NCBI RefSeq assembly: GCF_024362695.1
Contig: NC_065426.1
Coordinates: 1,674,001-1,738,000 of the forward strand
DNA: 64,000 nt
Direction: 5' to 3'
From: Pectinophora gossypiella
Lineage: Eukaryota; Arthropoda; Insecta; Lepidoptera; Gelechiidae
Position numbers and translations under genes: made by a program. Shown one piece after another: positions 29,690 through 39,494 of the stretch. The notes beneath the pieces were generated by a model. The model saw only the letters and a list, made by a program, of their open reading frames with translations, searched no databases and was not told the origin of the DNA. How positions within the stretch are numbered: the first letter of the stretch is position 1; every line of letters starts with the position of its first letter.

Positions 29690-30150
29690 TTAAAATCACT
29701 AACACAGTTAACTCGCTCACTAAAGACGACGCCCTGAACCGAGGTTCGCGCCCAACTGGGCACCCTCAGGCCTGTTGTCTTAAACGTTGTACCTGGTACC
29801 TGGAGAACTTTCAGAGCTCCCCATTTGTCCGACCAAGAAGTTAATGCCATCTGTGGCAAATCTACAATAAGTCCCGTCAAAAAAAATCACTAAAGACGGT
29901 GATACCGCCTCGTTTCTCAAACGGGGAGTTCCGGTTCGAAACCCGATACAGCACTTGCAATGAGTTATTAATTTATCTCAAGTGCAGTTTTCACTAACAC
30001 AGTTGGCTTGACCATTATAGACGGCGATATGGCTTACTTCCTATCACGTTGGTCTAACAGAAAGCTCGATGAGGTGTGGGTACTTATTTTTTATCTAGCG
30101 ATAGACCTGTGACTATTCCAATCAGGATATAGCCGTGAGCTTATGTTATG
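29690..30150 (+). mobile_element. SINE-E, with SINE-P inside
   Basis: Blocks: CACTAACACAGTTAACTCG; then after the insert the head TTCTCAAACGGGGAGTTCCG with B-box-like GGTTCGAAACCC, CTCAAGTGCAGTTTTCACTA, GACGGCGATATGGC, ATCACGTTGGTCTAACAGAA and the tail AGCCGTGAGCTTATG. Confidence 0.75.
29717..29898 (+). mobile_element. SINE-P, truncated, 12-bp target duplication
   Basis: TCACTAAAGACG at 29717-29728 and 29887-29898 flanks a 158-bp SINE-P that ends GTCCCGTCAAAA with an A-run. Confidence 0.85.
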
Positions 30151-30156
30151 TCCTGA

Positions 30157-30285
30157 CTCTAAAAAGTATGAAACAAGAAGACTGCCAATTTGTCCTAAAA
30201 GTTTGCTTACCACGTCATATGACCACGGCTATCTTCTAAACATCTTGAAAAATTTACCTGTTTTTTTGTTTCATACTTTTTAGAG
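30157..30285. repeat. Inverted repeat upstream of the protease-like exon
   Basis: CTCTAAAAAGTATGAAACAA (30157-30176) pairs with TTGTTTCATACTTTTTAGAG (30266-30285). About 89 bp separate the arms. It may be a small MITE; it lies inside the presumed intron or 5' flank of the gene. Confidence 0.75.
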
Positions 30286-30342
30286 CGTGATTTTTCCGGA
30301 GTCGCATTTTAGTTTTTAAACTTTTTTTACGTTTGTTAACAG

Positions 30343-31207
30343 GTACTTGTTAATAATCATTGTTTTACTCATCACTACATACGCTGTCCAGTTCAAATGG
30401 TTACTCGATGACAATCGTTTGGACTGCGTCGTTGGGATATCTTTCAACAACACACCTGTCGGGGTTGGCGTTTTCATCCGACCATTCCTCATTCTCACAT
30501 CCGCAAATCCTTTAGAAGACTACGTTCTAAAAGACCAAATAAAGCGCATTAAAATCCACGTTATCAACGGCAGCTTTAACGTTACTAAGGAACTGAACGT
30601 CAATTGTATTATGCTTCCTTATCACACAAGCCCGAAAGGAAGAAAGGGCTCTAAATTTTGGGTTCGCCAAGGATTCTCTAGAGACAATTCTCCTGCCCAC
30701 GATCTGTATGTTATTGCTGTTGAAAACTCTGCTTATAATCTGACTCAAGTGGCTGCATTGAATAACGTCCCTTACAGGTTTCCACATATGGTCAAACTTG
30801 CTGCTCCAAACTTTAAGCTTGATGTAGATAAGGTCATGTATGCTGGATTTGGGTTTTTAGACCAGGAACATGTTAGGGAGAATGTTATGCTAAGCATTTT
30901 TGACAGAGATAAGGAGTTAGTGCTTGAAGATTGCGATGAATGGGTACCCAAGAGCTGGGGGCACTTCATTTGTATTAGGAACGTTGATGACTACCCTGGT
31001 ATACAATCAGGGTCACCTTTGTTCCAAAATGGACTGCTTGTAGGAATTGGATGTTTTGCGATGCAGAGAAAAAGAGAAAGTGTTCTAGTGTTTACAGATT
31101 TAAGACCTTATTTGGAACAGTTGAGATATTGTGCACATAATGTAACACATGCGATATATGACACGTTTAGATTTGATACGAATGTTCTCCCTTTGCGCTT
31201 TGGTTAA
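30343..31207 (+). CDS. Secreted trypsin-like pseudoprotease (exon, 5' end missing)
   Basis: An uninterrupted frame runs to TAA at 31205-31207. No in-frame ATG precedes the hydrophobic start, and an in-frame stop lies at 30317. TTTTTTTACGTTTGTTAACAG just upstream is a good splice acceptor, so this is probably a terminal exon beginning at 30343 with the ATG in an unfound exon. Residues below count from 30347. 1-15 look like a signal peptide. The chymotrypsin fold is suggested by ILTSANPLED (54: Asn where TAAHC has the catalytic His), HDLYVIAV (Asp119 at the Asp102 position), AGFGF (the GWG turn) and QSGSPLFQNGLLVGIGC (Ser221 kept, but the GDSGG oxyanion Asp is Gln). Six Cys (27, 87, 196, 209, 236, 262) and sequons at 34, 74, 78, 131 and 265 suit an extracellular protein. 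It should lack peptidase activity. Neighbours are all repeats. Confidence 0.75.
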
Positions 31208-31415
31208 ATAATGAATTCGTTATTATTAAAATATTTAAACGTCTAAGCCGACTATTGTCATCGAGTTTTATTTTGAGCTACATTGCAATCTTTTTTATGT
31301 TTAAAAAAGACATACCTAAGTAATTTCTATTTCGTAGTAATTTCCTACACAAAACACAAAAAAAACATAATACAGCTCTTATTATTATGTATCTCCAGAG
31401 GGGTAGGCTGAGGTG
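31208..31415. other. 3' flank of the exon
   Basis: AT-rich, with ATTAAA-like words near 31220 and no clear AATAAA. Nothing else supported. Confidence 0.4.
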
Positions 31416-31849
31416 TACAGTCATGAGTAATATAATGTACCCACTTTAAGACTGTCGCACTAACATGTTTGACATTTAGTGAGACTTACAGTTCAATTTG
31501 TCAAAAAAGTTAATGTGGCATGGTACCAAATTGCTTCTATGCTGTTCTGGGAGCAAATAAAAAACATAGAAAACGTTCAGCTGCTTGTCTTCCCGGGCAT
31601 GTCGTAAAAATCGACAGAGGGATTGTGTCCTCTAACATGATGGACTAATGTTATGGGCGATAGGCTGATCCCTTATCACCATAAGGTTCATCATATCCAG
31701 CTTACGACATCGTATCAACAGTGGCTGCAAGTTGTATTTGATTACTTGTGGCTCTGCCCATCCCATTAGGGATTACGGGCGTGAGTTTATGTATTTATGT
31801 ATGTATGGCATGGTACCAAAGTGTATACATATTAATGCTCGTGACCCTA
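31416..31849 (+). mobile_element. MITE-I copy 6, split by SINE-R
   Basis: TA-flanked MITE-I blocks run at 31418-31530 and resume at 31806-31847 (GGTACCAAAGTGTATACATA, GCTCGTGACCC). The insert duplicates 15 bp of the MITE. Confidence 0.85.
31516..31820 (+). mobile_element. SINE-R copy 1 with 15-bp target duplication
   Basis: TGGCATGGTACCAAA occurs at 31516-31530 and 31806-31820. The 275-bp insert contains CTTCTATGCTGTTCTGGGAG, CTTCCCGGGCATGTCG, GGGCGATAGGCTGATCCC and ends GGGCGTGAGTTTATG with TATG repeats. Its origin (a head type) is not clear. Confidence 0.85.
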
Positions 31850-32180
31850 CGGTATGCACTTCACTTTGTGCCAGCGATGTTTAATTCCCGTATAATAAGA
31901 GGCGAGCCTGTTTCAATTTACCGGGCACAAGTCCTGGAAACCATGAGATATCAATTATCAATGATCTAAACTTGAAACCATACTCATGAAATGGAATTCA
32001 CCGGTTTACAATACAATAGTCAATTTTTTATTGCACAAAAAGAATATATTATAACACCCACCCACCCACTTTACCCGGTTTCTTTCAAATAGTCCAAGGT
32101 TAGCTGGAAGAAATCCCAATTAAGGATAAGCTTGCCTATGCTTTATATGTAACAATAGTTCATCACTAATTCATGAGCCA
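31850..32180. other. No gene seen
   Basis: AT-rich; a possible LINE 3' scrap near 32090-32125 (AGCTGGAAGAAATC). Confidence 0.35.
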
Positions 32181-32184
32181 CGCT

Positions 32185-32345
32185 CTTGTCGGCGTAGCAT
32201 TCTCCATGCTACTTTTTAGTGAAAAATGGGGCAGTGGTTTCCCTCTTGCCTTCCGCCCCGCAGTACTCTGTCTGACGCGAGTGTGATGGCGCTCAGAGTA
32301 GTCTATTTCAAAGCCGTACTAGGACTCCTGTTCTCCGCCTCTTAA
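32185..32345 (-). mobile_element. Repeat J relative
   Basis: GCTCTTGTCGGCGTAGCATT, TTGCCTTCCGCCCCGCAGTA. It is similar in layout to J (47348-47690) but diverged. Confidence 0.45.
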
Positions 32346-32394
32346 AAGTACAGACAGTTAATAAAAAAATCCACTTTTATGAACTCTGAATTCA

Positions 32395-32500
32395 AATTCA
32401 AATTCAAAAATATCTTTATTCAATAGGTAACATAGTTAAACTTTGAATCGTCAATTTTACATAACGAACTTCTCATCCGCCTAAAACTACTGCAGCTTCA
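32395..32500 (-). mobile_element. CR1-like LINE 3' end
   Basis: ATTCAAATTCAAATTCAAAA (microsatellite tail), ATATCTTTATTCAATAGGTA, TAAAACTACTGCAGCTTC. Same family as 38445-38620. Confidence 0.6.
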
Positions 32501-32548
32501 GTATCATCTTCAGTATTCGTTACGATGTCACTAACACCTTGTATAGTA
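32501..32548. mobile_element. MITE-H end
   Basis: TCTTCAGTATTCGTTACGAT and GTCACTAACACCTTGTATA: the last 45 bp of an arm. Confidence 0.65.
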
Positions 32549-33010
32549 AAGAAACAGAGAACACACAGACTAAAAATGTGAGTCAAGCGTTCTCCATAGA
32601 AGGCTCAAGATTTCTCTCTAAATTATAACAACAAGAAACACGAAAGAATAAAACTTGCAAAGCAAAAGCAAGTGGAAAGTACACGAGAACCCAAACAAAC
32701 AGGAGCAGAGAGCCAAGATTAGTCCAATTATTCATGTAGAGATCCACAGAACAAGCGGTTCAAATAGTTAAGCAAGCACTAGACTCAGTATAAAGTTGAA
32801 TACTGCCCTCAAGCTCGACTCGTGTTTGAAGAGATCGTTATACTGAGACCACAGAGCAAGAAGCAGCTTGCTCTCGTAAGAACTCGTCTCAACATTATGG
32901 GTATGTACTCTTTCGTGAAACGGATCGCACGTAAAAAAGCCGGTCGTCTATGAGTCCTACTTGCGCACCGAGAGTTCCGTACTGGCATTTTATTAACAAA
33001 GATAATCTAA
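32549..33010. other. No gene seen
   Basis: Mixed-composition, low-copy; no supported feature. Confidence 0.45.
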
Positions 33011-33011
33011 G

Positions 33012-33066
33012 GGAAAGCGGACCCTGTGAAAAACTGGATAATGCTAGGGAGATTATGATGATGAAT
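33012..33066 (+). mobile_element. SINE-D tail
   Basis: AAGCGGACCCTGTGAAAAAC, TGGATAATGCTAGGGAGATT and ATGATGATGA. Confidence 0.65.
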
Positions 33067-33139
33067 CTAAGGGCTTTGGTTTGGCAATGAAAAGCTATTG
33101 TAAAGTAACAACTATTTTGGAAATGTTTCCTAAGTTCTT

Positions 33140-33222
33140 GCAAAATTTCCTACCGGGTGAGTAGTTAATGCCATCTGCGGCAAATCTACAATAAGTCACG
33201 TCAAAAAAAAAGGCAAAATTTC
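33140..33222 (+). mobile_element. SINE-P, 63-bp fragment with 10-bp target duplication
   Basis: GCAAAATTTC at 33140-33149 and 33213-33222 flanks a 63-bp insert that is only the SINE-P 3' end (GTTAATGCCATCTGCGGCAA to CACGTCAAAAA). Confidence 0.75.
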
Positions 33223-33374
33223 ATCATTGTTGGTCTATGGAAAGTACCCCATAGGTTTTGATGTTACAAAATAAGGCTAAAAGTATCTTTGGATTGCGTT
33301 GAATTGGGGACGGGGGGACGGTAGAACTTGCGAATCAATTTCAAATCTTAAATTGTTACATATTTCTTCGCCTT

Positions 33375-33440
33375 TTCATTGTCTGGAAGACATCGCTTGT
33401 AGCGATAAGGCCGCCATTTGTGATGTACTGTTAGATAGAA
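33375..33440 (+). mobile_element. LINE 3' end, family G
   Basis: TGTCTGGAAGACATCGCTTG and GATAAGGCCGCCATTTGTGA. Confidence 0.55.
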
Positions 33441-34180
33441 AAGAATCGATGGACCTAATATCGACTGACACGTGACTAAGCTCATAAACGTCACGACACT
33501 AGCTTACGTACTTTGACAGATCTAATTTTTACCGCGCATTGAGACGATTGTAAAATAAATAAATAAATAAAATGTTTTCTTATTAAAATAAAATCAATAA
33601 TTGTACTGAACTGGTCGTTCTGTTTAATAGCACTTAGTTAAGTGTATTAAATATTTTATTTTATTTTAGTACAATAAAAAGTATATTTGTATTGTATCAA
33701 ATAAAAGGCGCCAAATTCAAATTCGTTTATTGAAAAAACAAATGTGGTACATATATGGTAGTAAAAGTAATTAAAATTATAATTATTGTATTTTGACGAA
33801 GCCTGTGGTGGATTTAATGATGTATTTTATTAAACCATTACCTTTTTTATTATTTTATTTATTTATTATGGATTAAAAAAATAAAAAAAATAAACATGAA
33901 ATAAAAATTATAGTTTCACACATTTCGTCCTTATTGCTAAGGCAATAAAATTTAAATATCTAAACAACTACTTAAACAAGGAAATTTATGTAAATCAATC
34001 CCATGAAACTATTAGTTATGCGAAACTCCCAAAGGCCTTTCAGTCATCGTTAACTATCTCGACTGTCATAGAGTAATTGCCGAAACTGCTAAAGTCAACA
34101 AAATTATACTTTACTCAGCGCAATAGATAAACATAACAAGTAAACTTTTAAGGCCCTATACTCTATATAGGGTATAGGGA
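33441..34180. other. AT-rich, no gene; LINE tail scrap at 33715-33790
   Basis: CAAATTCAAATTCGTTTATT near 33715 looks like a microsatellite-tailed LINE end. The rest is unassigned. Confidence 0.4.
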
Positions 34181-34310
34181 TAAGGTGACGAAAGGTGACA
34201 CAAAGTGACATAAAGTTAAGGTGATATAAGGTGACGAAAGGTGACATAAAGTGACATAAGGTGGGGCATAAGGTGACATAAGGTGACACAAGGTGACATA
34301 AAGGGACTTA
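34181..34310 (+). repeat. GGTGACATAA-type minisatellite
   Basis: Units of about 10-11 bp (AAGGTGACATA, AAGTGACATA) repeat about 12 times with variants. The minus-strand MSPYVTLCP-type ORFs here are artefacts of the repeat. Confidence 0.75.
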
Positions 34311-34319
34311 TGGTGTCTT

Positions 34320-34385
34320 GTCAATTCCATTATATTTTTATCATTGTCATTGTCGTTTGCAACTTGACTGAGGCCCCGGGTATGA
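34320..34385 (+). repeat. Repeat N
   Basis: TTTTTATCATTGTCATTGTC and GTTTGCAACTTGACTGAGGC. Related pieces at 38385-38430, 52365-52425 and 61575-61690. Confidence 0.5.
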
Positions 34386-34446
34386 AATATGTATAAACTC
34401 ACATTTAGTTAGTGAAGCAACCGTCGCAGCGTCACTTTGGTGTCCT

Positions 34447-34545
34447 GGTTTTTATTCATTTATTTATTTATTGCATGTCACATGGTATTACAGTTGTTAT
34501 AAGTAAATATGTACAAACATGTGACACCCTGTAAGGGCACCGCAA
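34447..34545 (-). mobile_element. LINE 3' end (CCCTGTAAGGGCA type)
   Basis: TTCATTTATTTATTTATTGC then CATGTGACACCCTGTAAGGG. A related copy is at 43600-43710. Confidence 0.5.
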
Positions 34546-34678
34546 AAGCAATTCAACAATAACTTACTAAATTATTTTTATAAACTCTAAACATTTTATA
34601 TACCTAAATTATAATTATGGAATGACACTCTTTATTCTTATATAACTATACTTACTTAATTTAGAAATTATATACCTA

Positions 34679-35063
34679 TACTACCTACTTGCCTCCACAC
34701 AACCTCCTAACAGCCTCCGTGGTCTAGTGGTTAGAGCGTTAGGCTCACGATCTGGAGGTCCGGGTTCGATTCCCGATGGGGACATTGTCGAAATCACTTT
34801 GTGAGACTGTCCTTTGTTTGGCAAGGACTTTTCAGGCTTGAATCACCTGATTGTCCGAAAAAGTAAGATGATTCCGTGCTTCGGAGGGCACGTTAAGCCG
34901 TTGGTCCCGGCTATTAGCCGTAAAATCACCTCCATCAACCCGCATTGGAGCAGCGTGGTGGAGTATGCTCCATACCCCCTCCGGTTGATTGAGGGGAGGC
35001 CTGTGCCCAGCAGTGGGACGTATATAGGCAGTTTATGTATGTTATGTATGTTACTACCTACTT
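34679..35063 (+). mobile_element. SINE-A, full length, 12-bp target duplication
   Basis: TACTACCTACTT occurs at 34679-34690 and 35052-35063. The head is GCCTCCGTGGTCTAGTGGTT with B-box GGTTCGATTCCC. The body has GAAATCACTTTGTGAGACTG and CAGGCTTGAATCACCTGA, the module GTGCTTCGGAGGGCACG, and the tail GCCCAGCAGTGGGACG ending AGGCAGTTTATGTATG. Confidence 0.85.
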
Positions 35064-35119
35064 ATACTAGTATTATTATTATATAGTATAGTATTATTAG
35101 GTATGTCCCTGACTATTTT

Positions 35120-35240
35120 ACTTTAATACACCATAAACAAAACAGTTACAGAACAAAAATATTAGAAAAAATATGAAACAAAACAAAAATAAAATTAAAA
35201 AAAAATAAAAAAAAAATAAACAGAACTCAAAATAAAATCA
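35120..35240 (-). mobile_element. LINE 3' end (A-rich, CACCATAAACAAAAC type)
   Basis: ACACCATAAACAAAACAGTT, ACAGAACAAAAATATTAG. The same run of blocks occurs at 50040-50145. Confidence 0.5.
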
Positions 35241-35339
35241 CTACTATCATTACTTCAATTATTCTTTGTAAAATACTACGTCTAGAACGGTAAGTCTCCG
35301 CCCTGCACCAATTCCGTTCCGGGCGTTGACCTAACCCCC

Positions 35340-35460
35340 TCTTTGTCTTACTTAATTTCAAATGGCCGTTAAACGCTAAGGAGTAAGGGAGAGAGCGCGC
35401 GGACTGTATCTCGCTCGCACCTAAGCGTTAGGTAGCTTACATTAAGAATGAGATTTTTGT
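35340..35460 (-). repeat. Motif S copy 2
   Basis: In complement: AAATCTCATTCTTAATGTAA, AGGTGCGAGCGAGATACAG and CTTACTCCTTAGCG. Same order as 11700-11815 and 49270-49352. Confidence 0.5.
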
Positions 35461-36547
35461 ATGAAGTTTCCTAGCTATGCAACACTGTAACAACATAATC
35501 GCGAAATACGAACGGAAAATATTGACGTCACTCTCAAGCGGAAACTGCCGTCTTGCATCACGGAAGGATCACAATTGATATCTCAAATTGAATCTTTGCG
35601 TTATATCCTCACCGCTACCTGACAGGAAAATGAAGAAATCTAAGCGCACGGATGTGTGCTGGACAAATTCTTCTAAAATTTCTTGTAAAAATATTTGTTT
35701 TTTTTTCAATCAATGTCAATCCTAGTATAAACTTTGATTTTGTGTGAGGTTTACGCGGTCAAGACACTGCAACAGCAACACATCTTCACAATAAATGATT
35801 TAAATTTGAAATATGAATCTTTTAAATTAATGTAAGGATACATTACAAGTTATTTAATAGGATGAGGAACACAGTCATTTTAATACCAGGCATTTCTATT
35901 ATTTAGATAATCATTAATCTCAAATAAGCTTTTTATACAAAGTAAGTTTCACATAAATTAAAATTTATTTTCTGATCTGTTTTTTCATTGTAAAAACTTA
36001 CACATAGGTAACCCCAAAAAAGATGAATTTACTTAATCTTGAATTTCGAATAGCAATTGGGATCCCTACTCCACCGCAAGATGGCGACACCATGATCAAT
36101 ATGTTACCAAAGCAAATTACACTGTGAACTGGCATCGTTTAAACAAAGTTTGGGTTACGTTAATTTATCCCTGTCACCAAAATAATTTCTAAACTTGTGA
36201 AGGAGAGTTTAATAGCACGAAAAGTTGCAAGTCATGCTCCGTTTACTATCGGATTTTGCCGCTTTGTGTCGTTAACGACCTTTTGGCCTAGAGTGAGAAA
36301 TATGTGAGAAACATGTGTGACAGTCGTGTAGACATAGGATGGAATGAGCCAAGAATTTGTCCGGAGTTCTTGGGGTGTGCCGAGAACTATTTAAGGACAA
36401 AGAGACAGGTTTGGATGGTTATTAACCCACCTAGTTCTTGTGTTTCATAGGATATAATTGAAGCCCGTAATCCTTATAGGGGTAACAGGTATTATTTCCT
36501 GGTTCAGAAATTATCATATTCAAGTCGCGAGCAAGTCGATGCGTGTA
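35461..36547. other. No gene seen
   Basis: About 1.1 kb of mostly low-copy sequence. CTGCAACAGCAACACATCTT near 35767 matches the LINE 3' end at 16350. Nothing else supported. Confidence 0.45.
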
Positions 36548-36875
36548 CGAGGAACGGCCTCTGCGGTCCAGTGGTTGAGCGTTGGACTCACGAGCCGGAG
36601 GCCCCGGGTTCGAATCCCGGTGGAGACATGTCACAAAAATCACTTTGTGATCCCTAGTTTGGTTAGGACATTACAGGCTGATCACCTAATTGTCCGAAAG
36701 GAAGATGATCCGTGCTTTGGAAGGCACGTTAAGCTGTTGGTCCCTGTTATAACTTAGTTATGCACGTTAGTAGTCGTTACATAAGCCATGTTAGGGGCCT
36801 TCGGCGGCTCAATATCAAGACACCAAGGTTGATGGGGTTGGTAATCCACCTCACAACCCACACGGTAGAAGATGT
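36548..36875 (+). mobile_element. SINE-B, full length
   Basis: ACGGCCTCTGCGGTCCAGTG, B-box GGGTTCGAATCCCGG, ATCACTTTGTGATCCCTAG, the module (GTGCTTTGGAAGGCACG) and the tail CCACACGGTAGAAGA. Confidence 0.85.
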
Positions 36876-36960
36876 AACTTTTCGCATTTATATTATACAA
36901 ACATACGGTGGAAGGTGAAAAATAAGACAGTTTCTGTGACTTTTTCACAGAAACAGTGTT

Positions 36961-37175
36961 TTATGAGCTCCCTGACAGAAGCAGGCCTGTCCTTAGCGAT
37001 TGTGAGTGTTTATTACCCCAAGCTCTATAGACGTCGAAGCTGACAAATGAGCCATTGTAAACTAGACCCTCTTTTGAAGTATTCTCGGTTAATGCCGAGA
37101 TTGGAAAATCAATAATTTCAATTCGTTCCGGAGTTATACGTACTTTGTCAATGTCGTTCAAATGAAAAGGCTAAT
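36961..37175 (-). other. Open frame, possible exon
   Basis: On the minus strand about 71 codons are open to a stop at 36961-36963, preceded by an acceptor-like TTTATTAG. The peptide contains RITPERIEIIDFPISAL and LVYNGSFVSFDVYRAWG, which look more like ordinary protein than repeat. I do not recognise it, there is no ATG and no donor site is evident. It could be a chance frame or a relic. Confidence 0.2.
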
Positions 37176-37274
37176 AAACTTGCAAACTTAATTAAGTACC
37201 TAGTTGCCAAATTAACCATAATAACGTTTTCCACGACCCCATTACTCTAGCTATAGAGGCGGCCAATCAGCTCG

Positions 37275-37800
37275 TGACAAAAAAACACTTCAAAACCCCG
37301 ATACCGACCCCGCCGGCGTGGTCGACGATTTCCCTCATTCAGCGCTTATCGCTATTGACCCTAGGGTCGATTAATTCTTTCACACATTATCCTCTCAGAT
37401 GACATCCTGGGACTTCTATGCTGTTCTGGGAGCAAATAAAAAAAACATAGAACACGTTCAGCTGCTTGTCTTCCCGGGCATGTCGTAAAAACCGACAAAT
37501 GATTGTGTCCTCTAACATGATGGACTAATGTTATGGGCGATAGGCTGATCCCTTATCACCATAAGGTTTATCATATCCAGCTTACGACATCGTATCAACA
37601 GCGGCTGCAAGTTGTCTTTGATTAGTTGTGGCTCTGCCCACCCCAATAGGGATTACGAGCGTGAGTTTATGTATGTACGACATCCTGAGCCGAAGTTCGC
37701 AGCTTCGTGTCCAACAGGGCACCCTCAGGCCTGTCGTCTCAAATTTTATACCGAGTGAGAGTCCTCAGCGCTCCCCTTCTTTCCGGCCAAATGGTATTGT
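37275..37800 (+). mobile_element. SINE-P, split by SINE-R
   Basis: GTGGTCGACGATTTCCCTCA to CCTCTCAGATGACATCCTG lies left of the insert. GACATCCTGAGCCGAAGTTC to CTTTCCGGCCAAATGG lies right of it. Confidence 0.75.
37401..37687 (+). mobile_element. SINE-R copy 2 with 9-bp target duplication
   Basis: GACATCCTG at 37401-37409 and 37679-37687 flanks a 269-bp SINE-R nearly identical to copy 1, ending GAGCGTGAGTTTATGTATG. Confidence 0.8.
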
Positions 37801-38163
37801 AGATTTGCCGCATACATACATAACATAAACAGATATACGTCCCACTGCTGGGCACAGGCCTCCCCTCAATCAACCGGAGGGGGTATGGAGCATACTCCAC
37901 CACGCTGCTCCACTGCGGGTTGGTGGAGGTGTTTTTACGGCTAATAGCCGGGACCAACGGCTTAACGTGCCCTCCGAAGCACGGAATTATCTTACTTTTT
38001 CGGACAATCAGGTGATTCAAGCCTGAAAAGTCCTTACCAAACAAAGGACAGTCTCACAAAGTGATTTCGACAATGTCCCCATCGGGAATCGAACCCGGAC
38101 CTCCAGATCGTGAGCCTAACGCTCTAACCACTAGACCACGGAGGCTGTTTTAGATTTTCCGCA
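37799..38163 (-). mobile_element. SINE-A, full length, degenerate target duplication
   Basis: GTAGATTTGCCGCA (37799-37812) and TTAGATTTTCCGCA (38150-38163) flank it. In complement it has the same head, module and tail as 34691-35051. It sits in a minus-strand SINE-P tail. Confidence 0.8.
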
Positions 38164-38260
38164 AATGGCATTAATTACTTGGCCAGACAAATGGGGAGCG
38201 GTGAGGGCTCCCCAGAGAAAATTTAGATGGCCTGCCGGTGCCCTCTTGGGCACGAAACCG
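38151..38260 (-). mobile_element. SINE-P relic
   Basis: In complement: GGGCACCGGCAGGCC-type body, GCTCCCCATTTGTCTGGCC and AATGCCATTTGCGGAAAATC. Confidence 0.6.
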
Positions 38261-38384
38261 CGAACCTCATAAACCTCAAAAACAATCAGGTAAAATTCTC
38301 AACAGCGCCATCTTCATGTTTTTGGGGAACGAAGTCTGGAAAGTTCATCTTTACTAAAGTCCAGGATGAAACGAATTTAAAATA

Positions 38385-38430
38385 CAAAGATTGTCATAAT
38401 CGTTTGCAACTCGGCTAAGACCAGCCGTTG
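38385..38430 (+). repeat. Repeat N scrap
   Basis: GATTGTCATAATCGTTTGCA and ACTCGGCTAAGACC. Confidence 0.4.
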
Positions 38431-38439
38431 CATTGTGTG

Positions 38440-38685
38440 AAATATCTTTATTCAGTAGGTAACATAGTTACACTTTGAATCGTCAATTTTTACATAACGA
38501 ACGTATCATCCGCCTAAAACTACTGCATCTTCTTACAACCTGTATAGCCGGGGAAAAGAAGCTGCAAGAAAAACCTCAGCACAGGGCCCTAGACGTTCTT
38601 TAAAAAAATAAAAATAAACATAAAATATTGATATACAATAATAATTGAGTAATTTAGCTGCCTAATATCAGATCTCAGACAGTTA
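38440..38685 (-). mobile_element. CR1-like LINE 3' UTR
   Basis: Follows the ORF end below on the minus strand and ends in AAATATCTTTATTCAGTAGG in complement orientation. A second copy of the same UTR lies at 38950-39115. Confidence 0.65.
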
Positions 38686-38943
38686 ATCCAATGCATTCAT
38701 ATCTTCTAAATAATCACTAACTTTATAATAACCTTTTTTGTAAAGTTTTTGTTTAACTACTGTCTTAAAGCAGTTGAAAGGCAAATTCTGAATATCAATG
38801 GGAATCTTATTGTAAAAACGTATACATTGCCCCTTAAAAGATTTAGTAATCTTATGTAATCGACTGACTTGTAAAGCAAGTTTATTTTTATTCCGGGTAT
38901 TAACAATGTGCCGATCGCTATTTTTTGCAAATAATCCTATATG
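38686..38943 (-). pseudogene. CR1/Jockey-like LINE ORF C-terminus
   Basis: On the minus strand an open frame of about 85 codons ends in TAA at 38686-38688. It lacks an ATG, so it is easy to miss. It reads RHIVNTRNKNKLALQVSRL, then KGQCIRFYNKIPIDIQNLP and FKTVVKQKLYKKGYYKVSD. The pattern FYNKIP...LP...FK...LKxxLxxxGYY is the standard C-terminal tail of CR1/Jockey-like elements downstream of RT. It differs from the 14644 and 22689 fragments, so three related families are present. The truncation point is right next to a second copy of its own 3' UTR (38950-39115). Confidence 0.7.
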
Positions 38944-38949
38944 TTTTTT

Positions 38950-39115
38950 TCAGTAGGTAACATAGTTACACTTTGAATCGTCAATTTTTACATAACTAAC
39001 GTCTCATCCGCCTAAAACTACTGCAGCTTCTTACAACCTGTATAGCCGGGGAAAAAAAGCTGCAAGAAAAAACTCGGCACAGGGCCGATTAGACGTTAGA
39101 CGTTCTTTAAAAAAA
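38950..39115 (-). mobile_element. CR1-like LINE 3' UTR, second copy
   Basis: AGTAGGTAACATAGTTACAC, TTTACATAACTAACGTCTC and AGAAAAAACTCGGCACAGGG repeat the 38445-38620 sequence in direct orientation. Confidence 0.7.
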
Positions 39116-39494
39116 AATAAACATAAAATATTGTTATTAAATTGAGTAATCCATTTGTACAATTGATCCATATTAACATGTCCTAAGTATCACGTTTTTG
39201 TGCAATAAAGAATTATTGGTTGATCAAACGAAGCAACCAGTACTAAGAATTCGCTTTAAAAAGGGACAAATAAAGTTTATTTCACTTTAAAAGGTTCGAC
39301 GGAATCATTCCGTATATTCGTCTTACTTACCGAATCAGCAAAGAAAAGGTCCCGCTACAACAAAGGAAGTGCACTTTGGGAGATAGTATTGGAATTTTAG
39401 TGTGCATTCTATTTTTTACCCGACTGCCAAAGGGGGTGAGTAATGGTTTTTACCCAAGTACCAAACGAGGATTTTCCGAGTGTATGTACATAAT
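39116..39494. other. No gene seen
   Basis: No supported feature. Confidence 0.4.

Noticed and set aside
34104..34402. MSPYVTL-type ORFs
   Set aside because: Product of the GGTGACATAA minisatellite.
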